This document shows, piece after piece, positions 8,682 through 17,026 of a stretch of DNA of 40,409 bases. The first letter of the stretch is position 1. Every line of letters begins with the position of its first letter. The DNA is taken from positions 725 to 41,133 of the forward strand of contig DHSB01000102.1 in NCBI GenBank assembly GCA_002408385.1, written 5' to 3'. The stretch comes from Myxococcales bacterium UBA5297 (GTDB lineage Bacteria; Myxococcota; Myxococcia; Myxococcales; UBA5297). The notes beneath the pieces are model-generated. The model was not told where the DNA came from. It searched no databases and worked only from the letters and a program-made list of their open reading frames with translations. A program made the translations under genes and the position numbers.

Positions 8682-9485
8682 ATGAAGAACGCCCTAGCAG
8701 CAATTCTCCTGATTCCGGCGATCGCCTTTGCCGCGGAGCGAGCGGATTCGGGCAAGCAGGCCCGCCCGTTCATCCCCGGGGTGAACTGGGAATCGCGGAC
8801 CATCCGCGCCACCGGCAAGGGGGCCCCCAGCCTCAAGGCGCCCTCGATCGCCGCGGCGCGCATCGGCGCCGAGAAGGCGGCGGAGATGGACGCGCTGCGC
8901 AACATCCTGCAGACGGTCCAAGGCGTACAGCTCAACTCCGAGACGCGCGTGGGCGAGGCGCTCTCCTCGAACGGCGAGCTCAAGTCGAAGGTCGAGGGGA
9001 CGGCCAGGGGCTTTCGGCGCGTCGACACCCGCTTCTTCAGCGACGGCGGCGTCGAGATCGACGTCGAGATGAGCATCGAGGACCTGCTCGCCGACGTGTT
9101 GCCGGCGCAAGAAGAGCCGCAAAAGGTAACCATTCCTACAAAGGGCGAGCTCCAGAGCACGGGCCTGGTCGTCGACGCCAAGAGCCTCAACCCGACGCCG
9201 GCGCTCTCCCCGCGCCTGCTCGACGAGTCGGGCAAGGTCGTCTACGAAGCCGCCTTCGTCACCCGGGAGGCGCTCAAGGCAAATGGCATCGCGGGCTACC
9301 TGAAGAGCGTCGAGCAGGCAAGGCAGAGCGCGCGGGTGGGCCAGAAGCCCAGGCTGGTCAAGGCGCTGCGCCTTGCTGGTCCCAGCGATCTCGTCATCAG
9401 CGACGCCGACGCCTCGCGCCTGCGCGACCCCGAGGGCAACGCCAGCTTCCTCGCCGAGGGGCGAGTCATCATCGTCGTCGACTAG
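8682..9485 (+). CDS. LPP20-like exported protein
   Basis: A protein of 267 residues starting MKNALAAILLIPAIAFAAER, which is a signal peptide without a lipobox Cys. The ribosome site is GGGAGGAC at about 8670. The core from about residue 40 fits the LPP20/FlgP-type family: TIRATGKGAPS, an Ala/Arg-rich helix (AAARIGAEKAAEMDALRNIL), QGVQLNSET, GTARGFRRVDTRFFSDGG, then a beta strand with alternating acidic residues. Family members are outer-membrane or periplasmic proteins linked to flagellar basal rings or surface structures. A long C-terminal part (about 150-267), ending ASFLAEGRVIIVVD, resembles LPP20 relatives less. The next gene, 40 bp downstream, also resembles a flagellar-ring protein, so a shared envelope complex is likely. 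No flagellar gene is in the window. Confidence 0.75.
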   Translation: MKNALAAILLIPAIAFAAERADSGKQARPFIPGVNWESRTIRATGKGAPSLKAPSIAAARIGAEKAAEMDALRNILQTVQGVQLNSETRVGEALSSNGELKSKVEGTARGFRRVDTRFFSDGGVEIDVEMSIEDLLADVLPAQEEPQKVTIPTKGELQSTGLVVDAKSLNPTPALSPRLLDESGKVVYEAAFVTREALKANGIAGYLKSVEQARQSARVGQKPRLVKALRLAGPSDLVISDADASRLRDPEGNASFLAEGRVIIVVD

Positions 9486-9525
9486 CCAGCCTTCGAGCCA
9501 GTCTCTCATCAAGGAGCCCGGGCCC

Positions 9526-10707
9526 ATGAAAAGATTCCTTCTCGCTGCTCTCTTGGCCTTCGTCCTCGGCGCCAGCGGCGCCTTTGCGGCCGAACAGGAC
9601 CCGGCGAAGGTCGTCACGGTCAAGGGCGAGGCCGCCATCAACAACGATCTTGCGGCGGCCAAGGAGCGCGCCAAAGAGGCCGCGCTGCGCGAGGCGGTCA
9701 ACCAGGTCGTCGGCGCCACCGTCACCAGCGTCTCGGAGATGCAGGACTACACGCTGGTGCGCGACATCGTCTTCAGCCAGACCGCCGGCTACGTCTCTGA
9801 ATACAACCTCGTCTCCGAGCAGGTCGACCAGGAGTACGACCTGGTCACCGCCACTTACCAGGTGAAGGTGGCGAAGGGCGAGATCGACAAGGATGCCGCG
9901 GCGATCGCCGCGTTGATGGCGATGAAGAAGCAGAATTCCATCCACCTGATGGTCAGGGACGTTTCCACCGAGACGGTGGGCGAGGGAAGCGCGAAATCCA
10001 CACTGGCGATCTCCCACGGCGTGTTCGAGGGAGAATTGCGGAATTCGCTGAAGAAGGATGGTTTCTTCGTGGCCGACGCGAACTTGAACCTCGCTTCGGG
10101 CAAGCTCAAGTCCGACGGGCCGTTCCAGGCGGTCAACAACCCCCAGGAAGCGCGCGAACTGGGCATCACCCTCGGCGTCCAACTGGTGGTCTACGGGACT
10201 GTGGTCGTTACCAACAGCGTTGAAAAGGTGTACGAGCAGGAGCTGCACGCAGCCGTTCTGCGCGCCTCCTTGGTGGCCGTGGCGCCGGATTCCGGCGAGG
10301 TCATCGCCGACTACGTCGGCAGCACGAGCGCGTCGGCCCATACCATGCCGCAGGCAGCCAACCGCGTCGTCGCCCAGGCCGCGGCGGCCGCATCCAAGGA
10401 GCTTCGCACCGAGATCTACTCCGCGTGGCGCAAGCAGGTGACCGGAGCCCAGACCGTCATCGTGGAGCTCAGCGGCGTCAACTTCGGAGACTTCAACGCC
10501 TTTAAGGATTTGTTGGAGGCCGACGTTCGTGGGGTCAAGGGGGTCAACGCCAACGGGTTCAAGGCTGGAGTCGGGCGCTTCGACGTGAAGCTGGTGGGCG
10601 GCAGTGCTGAGCTCGCCAAGTTCCTGGCGGGCAAGCGCCTCCGGGGCAAGACCCTGGACGTCGACACGCTCACCCCGAACACGATCGGGTTGGTGCTCGA
10701 GAAGTGA
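9526..10707 (+). CDS. FlgT-like exported protein
   Basis: A protein of 393 residues from ATG at 9526, with AAGGAG at 9511-9516. The frame is open further left into the previous gene, but MKRFLLAALLAFVLGASGAF is a clear signal peptide and fixes the start. Residues 25-130 resemble the FlgT N-terminal domain (VTVKGEAAINNDLAAAKERA, KEAALREAVNQVVGATVTS, SQTAGYVSEYNLVSEQ). The middle (about 150-310) resembles the CsgG/TolB-like fold of FlgT (ISHGVFEGELRNSLKKDGFF, ARELGITLGVQLVVYGTVVV). The last 85 residues form a further alpha/beta domain (VNFGDFNAFKDLLEADVRG). In Vibrio, FlgT helps form the H-ring around the flagellar base. Here the partners are LPP20-like, PEGA-like and FecR proteins, so the structure served is unknown. 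The stop overlaps the next start. Confidence 0.72.
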   Translation: MKRFLLAALLAFVLGASGAFAAEQDPAKVVTVKGEAAINNDLAAAKERAKEAALREAVNQVVGATVTSVSEMQDYTLVRDIVFSQTAGYVSEYNLVSEQVDQEYDLVTATYQVKVAKGEIDKDAAAIAALMAMKKQNSIHLMVRDVSTETVGEGSAKSTLAISHGVFEGELRNSLKKDGFFVADANLNLASGKLKSDGPFQAVNNPQEARELGITLGVQLVVYGTVVVTNSVEKVYEQELHAAVLRASLVAVAPDSGEVIADYVGSTSASAHTMPQAANRVVAQAAAAASKELRTEIYSAWRKQVTGAQTVIVELSGVNFGDFNAFKDLLEADVRGVKGVNANGFKAGVGRFDVKLVGGSAELAKFLAGKRLRGKTLDVDTLTPNTIGLVLEK

Positions 10708-11042
10708 GAGCGCTTGGCCTCATGGTCGCGGTGGCGCTTCTCGGCTGCACTGGCAAGCATTCGGCGATAGAGCGTGCCCTCGCCGATCACGCGGAGGACT
10801 TGCAGTCGGCCTCGACAACCCGCCCCGAGCTGCGGCTTGACTGCGCGCCGGCCGACGCGGAGGTCCTTCTCGACGGGGTGACGCAGGGAACGTGTGCGGA
10901 TTTCGCGGGCCGCGGGCTGATGCTCGACGACGCTGCGCATCAGGTCGAGGTGCGCAAGCCGGGCTTCAGCCCGTTCTTCACCGCGGTGCAGGCGGGCCGG
11001 GCGCGCGCGGCGATGAGGGTCGAGCTCAGGCCGGCCCAGTAG
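10704..11042 (+). CDS. Small lipoprotein with PEGA-like domain
   Basis: A protein of 112 residues that begins with GTG at 10704, overlapping the stop of the FlgT-like gene (GTGA), so it is probably translationally coupled. MRALGLMVAVALLGC is a lipoprotein signal with lipobox ALLGC, Cys15 being the lipidation site. From about residue 45 it resembles a PEGA domain: RLDCAPADAEVLLDGV, then QVEVRKPGFSPFFTAVQAG. PEGA domains are small beta folds in surface proteins. Asp18 is not at +2 (residues after Cys are Thr-Gly-Lys), which favours the outer membrane if the usual sorting rule holds. It belongs to the 8682-11765 run. Confidence 0.7.
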   Translation: MRALGLMVAVALLGCTGKHSAIERALADHAEDLQSASTTRPELRLDCAPADAEVLLDGVTQGTCADFAGRGLMLDDAAHQVEVRKPGFSPFFTAVQAGRARAAMRVELRPAQ

Positions 11043-11072
11043 GCTTCGCGAAAAAGCAAAAGGAGGGACCGA

Positions 11073-11765
11073 ATGAGCAAGCTCACCCCCATCCTCATGG
11101 TCGTCATGCTTTCGACAACGGCCTTCGCGGCAACAGGCGAGGTCACCTTTCTCGAGGGCAAGGCGACGCGAACCGCTCCCCAGGGCGCAAAGGCCGCGCT
11201 CAAGCTGAAGGGGCAGGTCGCCAAGGGCGACCTCATCGAGACCGCCGCTGGCGCCCGGCTCGAGCTCACCCTTCCCGACAAGAGCATCGTGCGGCTGGGC
11301 CCCTCCTCGAAGCTGCGGCTCGATGAGGCGGCCTTCAGCGACGAGGGGCGCGACTTCAAGGCGACGCTGCTGCTTGGCAAGGTCTGGTCGAAGGTGACCG
11401 GGGTCTTCGGTGCGCAGCGCAACTTCGAGGTGCGCACCGAGCGCGCGGTCGCCGGCGTGCGCGGAACCATCTTCCAAGTCGACGCCCAGAAGACCAAGGC
11501 CGTGCTCGTCAAGGTCTACGCCGGCACGGTCGCCGTCGGCGGGGTCACCGCCGCCTCGGCGCCCGCGCCAAAGGGCGAGCGGGTCCAGGTCGCTGGCCCG
11601 CAGCCGGTCTCACGCCAGCAGTGGGAGAAGCTCGTCTCGGCGATGATGCAGGTGCGAGTCGGCGCGAACGGCGTCCCCGAAGAGCCGACCCGCTTCGCAG
11701 AAGAGGACGTGACCAAGGACGCGTGGGCCCAGTGGAACCGGGAGCGCGACGCAGCTCTCGAGTAG
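11073..11765 (+). CDS. FecR-domain periplasmic protein
   Basis: A protein of 230 residues from ATG at 11073; ribosome site AAAAGGAGGG at about 11057-11066. MSKLTPILMVVMLSTTAFAA is a signal peptide. Residues 22-150 match the FecR domain: GEVTFLEGKATRT, VAKGDLIETAAGARLELTLP, IVRLGPSSKLRL, LLLGKVWSKVTG, and the hallmark VRTERAVAGVRGTIFQVD. Unlike FecR of iron transport there is no N-terminal cytoplasmic sigma-binding part and no neighbouring sigma factor. It is therefore a free periplasmic FecR domain, a type often found near surface-polymer or adhesin genes. Some 80 C-terminal residues (KDAWAQWNRERDAALE at the end) are unassigned. It appears to close the operon, as a hairpin follows at 11791. 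Confidence 0.85.
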   Translation: MSKLTPILMVVMLSTTAFAATGEVTFLEGKATRTAPQGAKAALKLKGQVAKGDLIETAAGARLELTLPDKSIVRLGPSSKLRLDEAAFSDEGRDFKATLLLGKVWSKVTGVFGAQRNFEVRTERAVAGVRGTIFQVDAQKTKAVLVKVYAGTVAVGGVTAASAPAPKGERVQVAGPQPVSRQQWEKLVSAMMQVRVGANGVPEEPTRFAEEDVTKDAWAQWNRERDAALE

Positions 11766-11790
11766 GCGCCCGTTTCTTTGGCGACTTGCC

Positions 11791-11830
11791 GCGGCATCCG
11801 ACCCCGGTCGGGTGCCGCTTGGTCTTTGGG
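11791..11830 (+). terminator. Terminator-like hairpin after the FecR gene
   Basis: GCGGCATCCGACC (11791-11803) pairs with GGTCGGGTGCCGC (11806-11818), with one T-G wobble and a very tight loop. The T-rich stretch TTGGTCTTTGG follows. It lies 26 bp after the stop, on the right strand; the T-run is broken, so efficiency is uncertain. Confidence 0.5.
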
Positions 11831-11930
11831 CGCCGCGGGCGGCGTGGCTGGCGAACGTCCGCTCGTTTTGCCGGAAGGTGACTATCGTTCAGGGACCGGG
11901 CACCGCCTGGCACGTGTCAGAGGCCCTTGG

Positions 11931-12548
11931 ATGGATCACGAGTTGCGCCACTCGCACCCGATGCGCCAGCTCCCCGCGGCCATGCTCAGGGCGAGGGGAC
12001 AGGACGCGGTCTTGACGCTGCCGAATGCGCTCTCGGCGCTGCGGCTTCTGCTCATCGTGCCGTTTCTGGCCCTCTACCTTGGCGGGCACCTGTTGCCGGC
12101 GGTCGTCGTCTTCGCCATCGCCTCCGGCAGCGACGCGCTCGACGGGCTGCTCGCCCGCCTGCTGCATCAACGCAGTCGGCTGGGCGCCGTGCTCGATCCG
12201 ATTGCCGACAAGCTGCTCGGGCTTGCCGCGCTCGTGGCGCTCGTACTGCACGACCGGCTGCCGGTCTGGCTTCTCGGAGTCAGCGTGCTACGCGACGGGG
12301 TGGTGTTTGCCATCGCCCTCGTCTCGCGCCTGCAGCACTTCGAGCTCGCGGCGCAACCGAGTCGGGTTGGCAAGTACGCTACTTTCTTCACAAATACGGC
12401 CGTCATCCTTGCTCTGGCCTGGGAGATCTCCTACGCTCCGGTGCTGGCCGGCTACGTCTTCGCCGTGGCGATGGTCGCCGCGGAATGCCTGGTCGGCGCC
12501 GCGGCGCACTACGCTTGGCGCTTCGCGGCCCCACCGCGCCTCGCCTGA
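11931..12548 (+). CDS. CDP-alcohol phosphatidyltransferase family membrane protein
   Basis: A protein of 205 residues. The frame is open further upstream; ATG at 11931, with weak GAGG in front, gives a start shortly before the first membrane segment (ATG at 11961 is an alternative). The complete family signature D-x2-D-G-x2-A-R-x8-G-x3-D-x3-D is present in SDALDGLLARLLHQRSRLGA then VLDPIADK, so it should be catalytically competent. About five hydrophobic segments follow (LLLIVPFLALYLGGHLLPAV, LLGLAALVALVLHDRLPVWL, TNTAVILALAWEISYAPVLA). Such enzymes transfer a phosphoalcohol from CDP-alcohol to a second alcohol, for example in phosphatidylglycerophosphate synthesis. The substrate cannot be named from sequence alone. 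The AI-2E-family gene follows closely. Confidence 0.85.
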   Translation: MDHELRHSHPMRQLPAAMLRARGQDAVLTLPNALSALRLLLIVPFLALYLGGHLLPAVVVFAIASGSDALDGLLARLLHQRSRLGAVLDPIADKLLGLAALVALVLHDRLPVWLLGVSVLRDGVVFAIALVSRLQHFELAAQPSRVGKYATFFTNTAVILALAWEISYAPVLAGYVFAVAMVAAECLVGAAAHYAWRFAAPPRLA

Positions 12549-12630
12549 GCCGGCCGGGGAGGCTCCCATCGCAAGGCAGAAGAGAAGAAGGAACCCCGCG
12601 CCGTCCCCTCCCTGCCCTAAACCGACCGGC

Positions 12631-13797
12631 GTGACCCCTGGCCAGGCGGTGAGCGTGGCGGCGAGCGCACCGCCCGCTTTGTTGCGCGCGTCTGCGGACG
12701 AGGAGGCGGCCGCCGGCCTGAGCGAGCACGAGGCGAGGCGCGCCGATCTCGTCTGGGCGGCCGGCCTGACGCTCGGCTTCGTCCTGGTGCTGGTGCTGCT
12801 CAACGTCTCCAGGACCGCGGCCCTGCCCGTGCTCGTCGCCCTGTTCATCGCCTACGCCCTCGATCCGATCATCGACTGGTTCGAGGCGCGCAAGCTGTCG
12901 CGCACCCTGGGCATCGTCGTGCTCGTGGCCGGCGTGCTCGTCGGGCTCGCCGGCTTTTTGCTCTACCTGGTCCCGGCGATGTGGGCCGAGCTGCAGAAGG
13001 TCCCCGAGTTCCTGCGCGACATCGCGCAGAAGGCGCTCCCGCGCATCGAGGGTGTCGTCGGCCAGAGACTGCCCGACAACGTTCGCGACGCGGCCGCAGC
13101 GCTCGGCCAGCAGGGTGGAGGAGTTGCCGAGAAGGCCCTGCCCAAGATCGCCGAGGTCGCGCTCGGTGCCCTCGGCGGCACCGCGAGCCTGCTGGTGGCC
13201 GTCGTCGGCCTGCTCGTCATTCCGGTGCTCACCTTCTATATGCTGCGCGACTATGACCGCCTCGTCGCCTGGGCTCGTGGCCTTCTGCCACGTCGCTACG
13301 AGCGGCTGGCGTCGGCCCGTTTTGCCGAGGTCGACTCGGTGCTCAGCTCGTTTATCCGCGGCCAGCTCACCGTCGGGGCGATCCTCACCTGCATCTACAG
13401 CGCGGGCCTGTCTGCGGCCCGGCTCGATCTGGCGTTCGTCATCGGCGCGGTCGCCGGCTTCGGGAACATGATCCCCTACGTCGGCCCCGCGATAGGCTTC
13501 GGCCTCGCCGGACTCTCGCTCGCGGTGAGCTGGCAGGGGCCGTGGCAGATCGCCGCCGTCGCCGCGACCTTCGCCATCGGCATGGGGGCCGAGGGGCTGT
13601 TCATCACCCCGCGCATCCTCGGCGAGAAGGTGGGCCTGTCCGCCCTCGCGGTGATGGTCGCCATCCTCGTCTTCGGTGAGCTCTTCGGCTTCGTCGGCAT
13701 CCTGCTCGCCGTCCCGGTCACCGCGGTGATGAAGGTCGTCTTTCGCGTCGTGTTGATGCGCTATCGCCGCTCGAAGCTCTTCCAGGGGACCGCATGA
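12631..13797 (+). CDS. AI-2E transporter (PerM) family membrane protein
   Basis: About 388 residues with GTG at 12631 taken as start; the start is uncertain. GTG at 12649 or 12655 could serve. An ATC at 12568, five bases after GGGGAGG, is also in frame and gives a plausible basic N-terminus. The body matches the AI-2E/PerM family: two N-terminal membrane segments (GLTLGFVLVLVLLNV, ALPVLVALFIAYALDPIIDW), an amphipathic middle, and the C-terminal membrane block with GAVAGFGNMIPYVGPAIGFG, ITPRILGEKVGLSALAVMVA and FGFVGILLAVPVTAVMKV. Members are reported as exporters of small molecules or Na+/H+ antiporters; the substrate here is unknown. The stop overlaps the next start (ATGA at 13794). Confidence 0.87.
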   Translation: MTPGQAVSVAASAPPALLRASADEEAAAGLSEHEARRADLVWAAGLTLGFVLVLVLLNVSRTAALPVLVALFIAYALDPIIDWFEARKLSRTLGIVVLVAGVLVGLAGFLLYLVPAMWAELQKVPEFLRDIAQKALPRIEGVVGQRLPDNVRDAAAALGQQGGGVAEKALPKIAEVALGALGGTASLLVAVVGLLVIPVLTFYMLRDYDRLVAWARGLLPRRYERLASARFAEVDSVLSSFIRGQLTVGAILTCIYSAGLSAARLDLAFVIGAVAGFGNMIPYVGPAIGFGLAGLSLAVSWQGPWQIAAVAATFAIGMGAEGLFITPRILGEKVGLSALAVMVAILVFGELFGFVGILLAVPVTAVMKVVFRVVLMRYRRSKLFQGTA

Positions 13798-14723
13798 ACG
13801 CGACGCTCGGCCTTGCGCTGATTCTGCTCTCCCAGGCTCCGGCACGTCCGGAGGTGCTCTTTGCCGAGGCTCCGCCGATCGAGGTTTGGGTCAGCGAGGA
13901 CTGGCCCGTCGAGTCCCTGAGCGCGCTCGCGCGCCTGCCGGGCACCTCGGTCGGACTGCGTACCCGGTCGAACATGCTGCGCCCCGAGCTTGCCGGCGCG
14001 GTCGCCCGCGGCAGCTTCCTCGTCGAGCTGTCGCCGCGGCTCGTGCAGGCCCACGTCGACCAGTTTCGCCGGCTCACCCGGTCGCACTTGGTGATCGCCT
14101 TGCCCGAAAACCCAGGCGAGGAGCTGCGCTCGCGCCTGTCGTACCTCGGGCCACAACCGCTGCGCTTCCTTGCAGGCCGGCTCGACGCGGCCCGCGCGAG
14201 CTGGCTCGCGGGCTTCAAGAACGTCGAGGTCGAGCTCGACCTGCGCTCCCGAGTCCCTGACCAGGAGGAGCTTGGCCTGTTCGTCGGTCTGGCTCGGGCC
14301 CGCCGCGTGGTGCGGCTGCGCTCGAGCGATCCGCCGGAAATCCTCGAGGGGCTGCGACTCGCCAAGCCCGTGCGCGTGGTCATCGAGGCCGACGGCGAGC
14401 CGATCGCCGCGCCGATGCTCGCGGCGCTGGCGCGCCTCGACTGCGCGGTGCGAATCCGGCTCGCCGCCGGCGCCTCTGCCGACGAGCTGCTGCGGTTTGC
14501 TCACCTGGGCAGGGTCTCGTTCGAGGTTTGGCTCGGCGACAACGCCCCCTCCGAGCTGCGCGGGCTCGAAGAGCTGCTGCGCTCGGTGTCGCTCGAGTCT
14601 CGGGCGCTTCCCGTCTCGGCGCCCGCGCCCCAAGGGGAGGGGAAGAGGCAGCAGGGAGCGGCTGTTAAGAAAAATGCGCTTGGAGGCGCTTCTTCGCTTG
14701 ACAGACCCGGGGAGGCTCAGTAA
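13794..14723 (+). CDS. Exported protein of unknown function
   Basis: A protein of 309 residues whose ATG overlaps the stop of the membrane protein gene, suggesting coupled translation. I do not recognise the family. MNATLGLALILLSQAPARPE looks like a signal peptide. The rest shows a repeating pattern of short beta strands followed by helices (VEVELDLRSR, RVVRLRSS, VRVVIEADGE, AVRIRLAAG, FEVWLGDNAP), which would fit a barrel or alpha/beta-repeat fold; that is inference. The last 40 residues are low complexity. The -35 and -10 elements of the tRNA-Val promoter lie in its final codons (14698-14726). No catalytic motif is evident. Confidence 0.65.
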   Translation: MNATLGLALILLSQAPARPEVLFAEAPPIEVWVSEDWPVESLSALARLPGTSVGLRTRSNMLRPELAGAVARGSFLVELSPRLVQAHVDQFRRLTRSHLVIALPENPGEELRSRLSYLGPQPLRFLAGRLDAARASWLAGFKNVEVELDLRSRVPDQEELGLFVGLARARRVVRLRSSDPPEILEGLRLAKPVRVVIEADGEPIAAPMLAALARLDCAVRIRLAAGASADELLRFAHLGRVSFEVWLGDNAPSELRGLEELLRSVSLESRALPVSAPAPQGEGKRQQGAAVKKNALGGASSLDRPGEAQ

Positions 14724-14726
14724 AAA
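14698..14726 (+). promoter_or_regulatory. Sigma-70-type promoter for tRNA-Val
   Basis: TTGACA (14698-14703, perfect -35), a 17-bp spacer and TAAAAA (14721-14726). The predicted start is near 14733, about 17 bp before the tRNA. It overlaps the end of the preceding gene. Confidence 0.7.
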
Positions 14727-14749
14727 CCGCCCGCGTTTTCGGACAGCGA

Positions 14750-14821
<72 letters not shown>

Positions 14822-14828
14822 ACGAGGG

Positions 14829-14861
14829 TCCCCCGGGCAGGTGTTGCTCGGGGGATTTTTT
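14829..14861 (+). terminator. Rho-independent terminator between tRNA-Val and thrS
   Basis: TCCCCCGGGC (14829-14838) pairs with GCTCGGGGGA (14846-14855) over 10 bp with one G-T wobble; the loop has 7 nt and is followed by TTTTTT. It ends tRNA-Val transcription, so thrS needs either its own promoter or read-through. Confidence 0.9.
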
Positions 14862-14894
14862 CGTTTGGGCCTCGACTTCGAGGAGGAGCAGAGC

Positions 14895-16850
14895 ATGGAG
14901 CAGATCACGGTGAGGCTGCCCGACGGCTCGGAAAGACAGGCGGCGCGCGGCACCTCGGTGCGTGAGTTCATCGCCGAGAAGATTGGCCCCGGGCTCGCCA
15001 AGGCCGCGGTGGTCGCCCGGCTCGACGGCGAGATGGTCGACTTGAGCCGGCCACTCGAGTCGGACACCCGGCTCGAGGTGCTCACCACCAAGAGCCCCGA
15101 GGCGCTGGAGATCGCCCGCCACGACGCGGCCCACGTGATGGCCAGCATCGTTCAGCGGCTCTACCCGGGGACGCAGGTCACCATCGGCCCGACGGTCGAG
15201 GACGGCTTCTACTACGACTTCTTCCGCGAGCAGCCCTTCACTCCCGAAGACCTCGAGAAGATAGAAAAGGCGGTCAACGAGGAGATCGCCCGGGACCTGC
15301 CGTTCGTGCGCTCGGAGGTCTCGGCCGAGGAGGCGCTCAAGCTCTTCGAGTCGAAGGGCGAGAGGTTCAAGGTCGAGATCATCCACGACATCGTCGCCAA
15401 GGGCGCCAAGACCCTGACGCTGTACACCCACGGCGACTGGGTCGACTTCTGCCTCGGGCCCCATGGCCCCTCGACCAAGAAGATCGGGGTCGTCAAGCTG
15501 CTCAACGTCGCCGGCGCCTATTGGCGGGGCGACCCGCGCAACCCGATGCTCCAGCGCATCTACGGCACGGCCTTCTTCGACAAGAAGGAGCTCGACGCCT
15601 ATCTGACGCGCATCGAGGAGGCCAAGAAGCGCGACCACCGCAAGCTCGGCCCACAGCTTGGCCTCTTTGCCTTCCACGAGTACGCCCCGGGCTCGGCCTT
15701 CTGGCTGCCCAACGGCTCGACTCTGCTGCACACGCTGCACGAGGCGATGCGCAACCTCGTCCTCGACAACGGCTACCAAGAGGTCAAGACGCCCCAGCTC
15801 TTCAACAAGCGGCTGTGGGAGACGAGCGGTCACTGGGGCAAGTACCGCGAGAACATGTTCCTGGTCGTCGACAGCGAGACCGACCCGTCGCTGCCGCTCG
15901 AGGAGCGCTGTACGCAGTCGCTCAAGCCGATGAACTGCCCCTCGCACCACCTCATCTACCGGATGACCAAGCGCTCGTACCGCGAGCTGCCGGTCCGCTA
16001 CTTCACCACCGACCCGCTCCACCGCAACGAGGCCTCGGGCACCTTGAGCGGCCTGACCCGCGTGCGCCAGTTCGCGCAGGACGACTCGCACATCTATCTG
16101 ATGCAGCAGCAGATCACCGAGGAGGTCGGGGCCATCTTCAACCTGATGAAGCTGGTCTACGGCTCGGTGGGCTTGCCGTTCACCGCCAAGTTCTCGACCC
16201 GCCCCGAGATGCGCTTGGGCGAGGATGCGATGTGGGACAAGGCCGAGGGCTCGCTGCGCGAGGCGCTCGAGGCGACCAAGCTCGACTGGGAGCTCCAGCC
16301 CGGCGACGGCGCCTTCTATGGCCCGAAGATCGACTTCGACGTGACCGACTCGCTCGGGCGTAAATGGCAGCTTTGCACCATCCAGCTCGACTACGCCGCC
16401 CCCGAGCGCTTTGACCTGAGCTACATCGGCTCGGACAACAGCGAGCACCGCCCGGTCGTCATCCACCGCGCCATCTATGGCTCGTTCGAGCGCTTCGTCG
16501 CCATCCTCATCGAGCACTTCGGCGGCGCCTTCCCCGCGTGGCTTGCGCCGGTGCAGGCGCGGCTGGTCACGGTCGCCGAGCGCCACAACGCCTATGCCCG
16601 GCAGACCGGAGCGAGGCTGCGAAAGCTGGGCTTCCGGGTCGAGGTCGACGAGGCCAACGAGAAGCTCGGCGCCAAGATCCGCGACGCCCAGATCCAAAAG
16701 ATCCCGTTCACCTGCGTGGTCGGCGACAAGGAGGTCGAGCAGGGCGGGGTCAGCCCGCGCCGCTACGCCGGCGAGGATCTCAAGCTGATGCCGCTCGAGA
16801 GCTTCGTCGCCTTGCTCGGCCAGGAGGCGGCGCTGCCGTACGGGGCCTGA
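14895..16850 (+). CDS. thrS: Threonine-tRNA ligase
   Basis: A protein of 651 residues, typical for full-length ThrRS. ATG at 14895 has AGGAGGA at 14881-14886 in front; the frame is open to 14841 but through the terminator. Domains in order: TGS (1-62); the editing domain with HDAAH (His76, His80) and its SAD-like part; the class II catalytic core with MNCPSHH (Cys348, zinc ligand), motif 2 region [19 protein letters not shown], and motif 3 region with [16 protein letters not shown]; and the anticodon-binding domain from about 545 ([20 protein letters not shown]). It charges tRNA-Thr. It heads the conserved block thrS-infC-rpmI-rplT-pheST; a promoter lies between thrS and infC. Confidence 0.98.
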   Translation: MEQITVRLPDGSERQAARGTSVREFIAEKIGPGLAKAAVVARLDGEMVDLSRPLESDTRLEVLTTKSPEALEIARHDAAHVMASIVQRLYPGTQVTIGPTVEDGFYYDFFREQPFTPEDLEKIEKAVNEEIARDLPFVRSEVSAEEALKLFESKGERFKVEIIHDIVAKGAKTLTLYTHGDWVDFCLGPHGPSTKKIGVVKLLNVAGAYWRGDPRNPMLQRIYGTAFFDKKELDAYLTRIEEAKKRDHRKLGPQLGLFAFHEYAPGSAFWLPNGSTLLHTLHEAMRNLVLDNGYQEVKTPQLFNKRLWETSGHWGKYRENMFLVVDSETDPSLPLEERCTQSLKPMNCPSHHLIYRMTKRSYRELPVRYFTTDPLHRNEASGTLSGLTRVRQFAQDDSHIYLMQQQITEEVGAIFNLMKLVYGSVGLPFTAKFSTRPEMRLGEDAMWDKAEGSLREALEATKLDWELQPGDGAFYGPKIDFDVTDSLGRKWQLCTIQLDYAAPERFDLSYIGSDNSEHRPVVIHRAIYGSFERFVAILIEHFGGAFPAWLAPVQARLVTVAERHNAYARQTGARLRKLGFRVEVDEANEKLGAKIRDAQIQKIPFTCVVGDKEVEQGGVSPRRYAGEDLKLMPLESFVALLGQEAALPYGA

Positions 16851-16899
16851 GCGCAGCGCGCGCGGGCCCTCGCACCTCGTGGGAAGAGCAGGGGGGACG

Positions 16900-16927
16900 T
16901 TGACAGTTCTCCGAAGATCGGTATGTT
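16900..16927 (+). promoter_or_regulatory. Sigma-70-type promoter for infC-rpmI-rplT
   Basis: TTGACA at 16900-16905, a 16-bp spacer, then TATGTT at 16922-16927. It lies in the 176-bp thrS-infC gap. The predicted leader is about 90 nt. Confidence 0.6.
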
Positions 16928-16958
16928 GGCGGCGCTTTAGGGGCCTGAGGACCGACCG

Positions 16959-17007
16959 GTCGGGCGCTTGGAGCCCGACGAGAAGACAGTGCGCGCCGAG
17001 GGCGCGC
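16959..17007 (+). promoter_or_regulatory. Hairpin leader in front of infC
   Basis: Two stems precede the infC ribosome site. GTCGGGC (16959-16965) pairs with GCCCGAC (16973-16979), and GCGCGCC (16991-16997) pairs with GGCGCGC (17001-17007). The palindrome CCGACCGGTCGG (16952-16963) competes with the first stem. A role in translational control is inference. Confidence 0.45.
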
Positions 17008-17026
17008 CGAACCGGAGGTAACGCAC

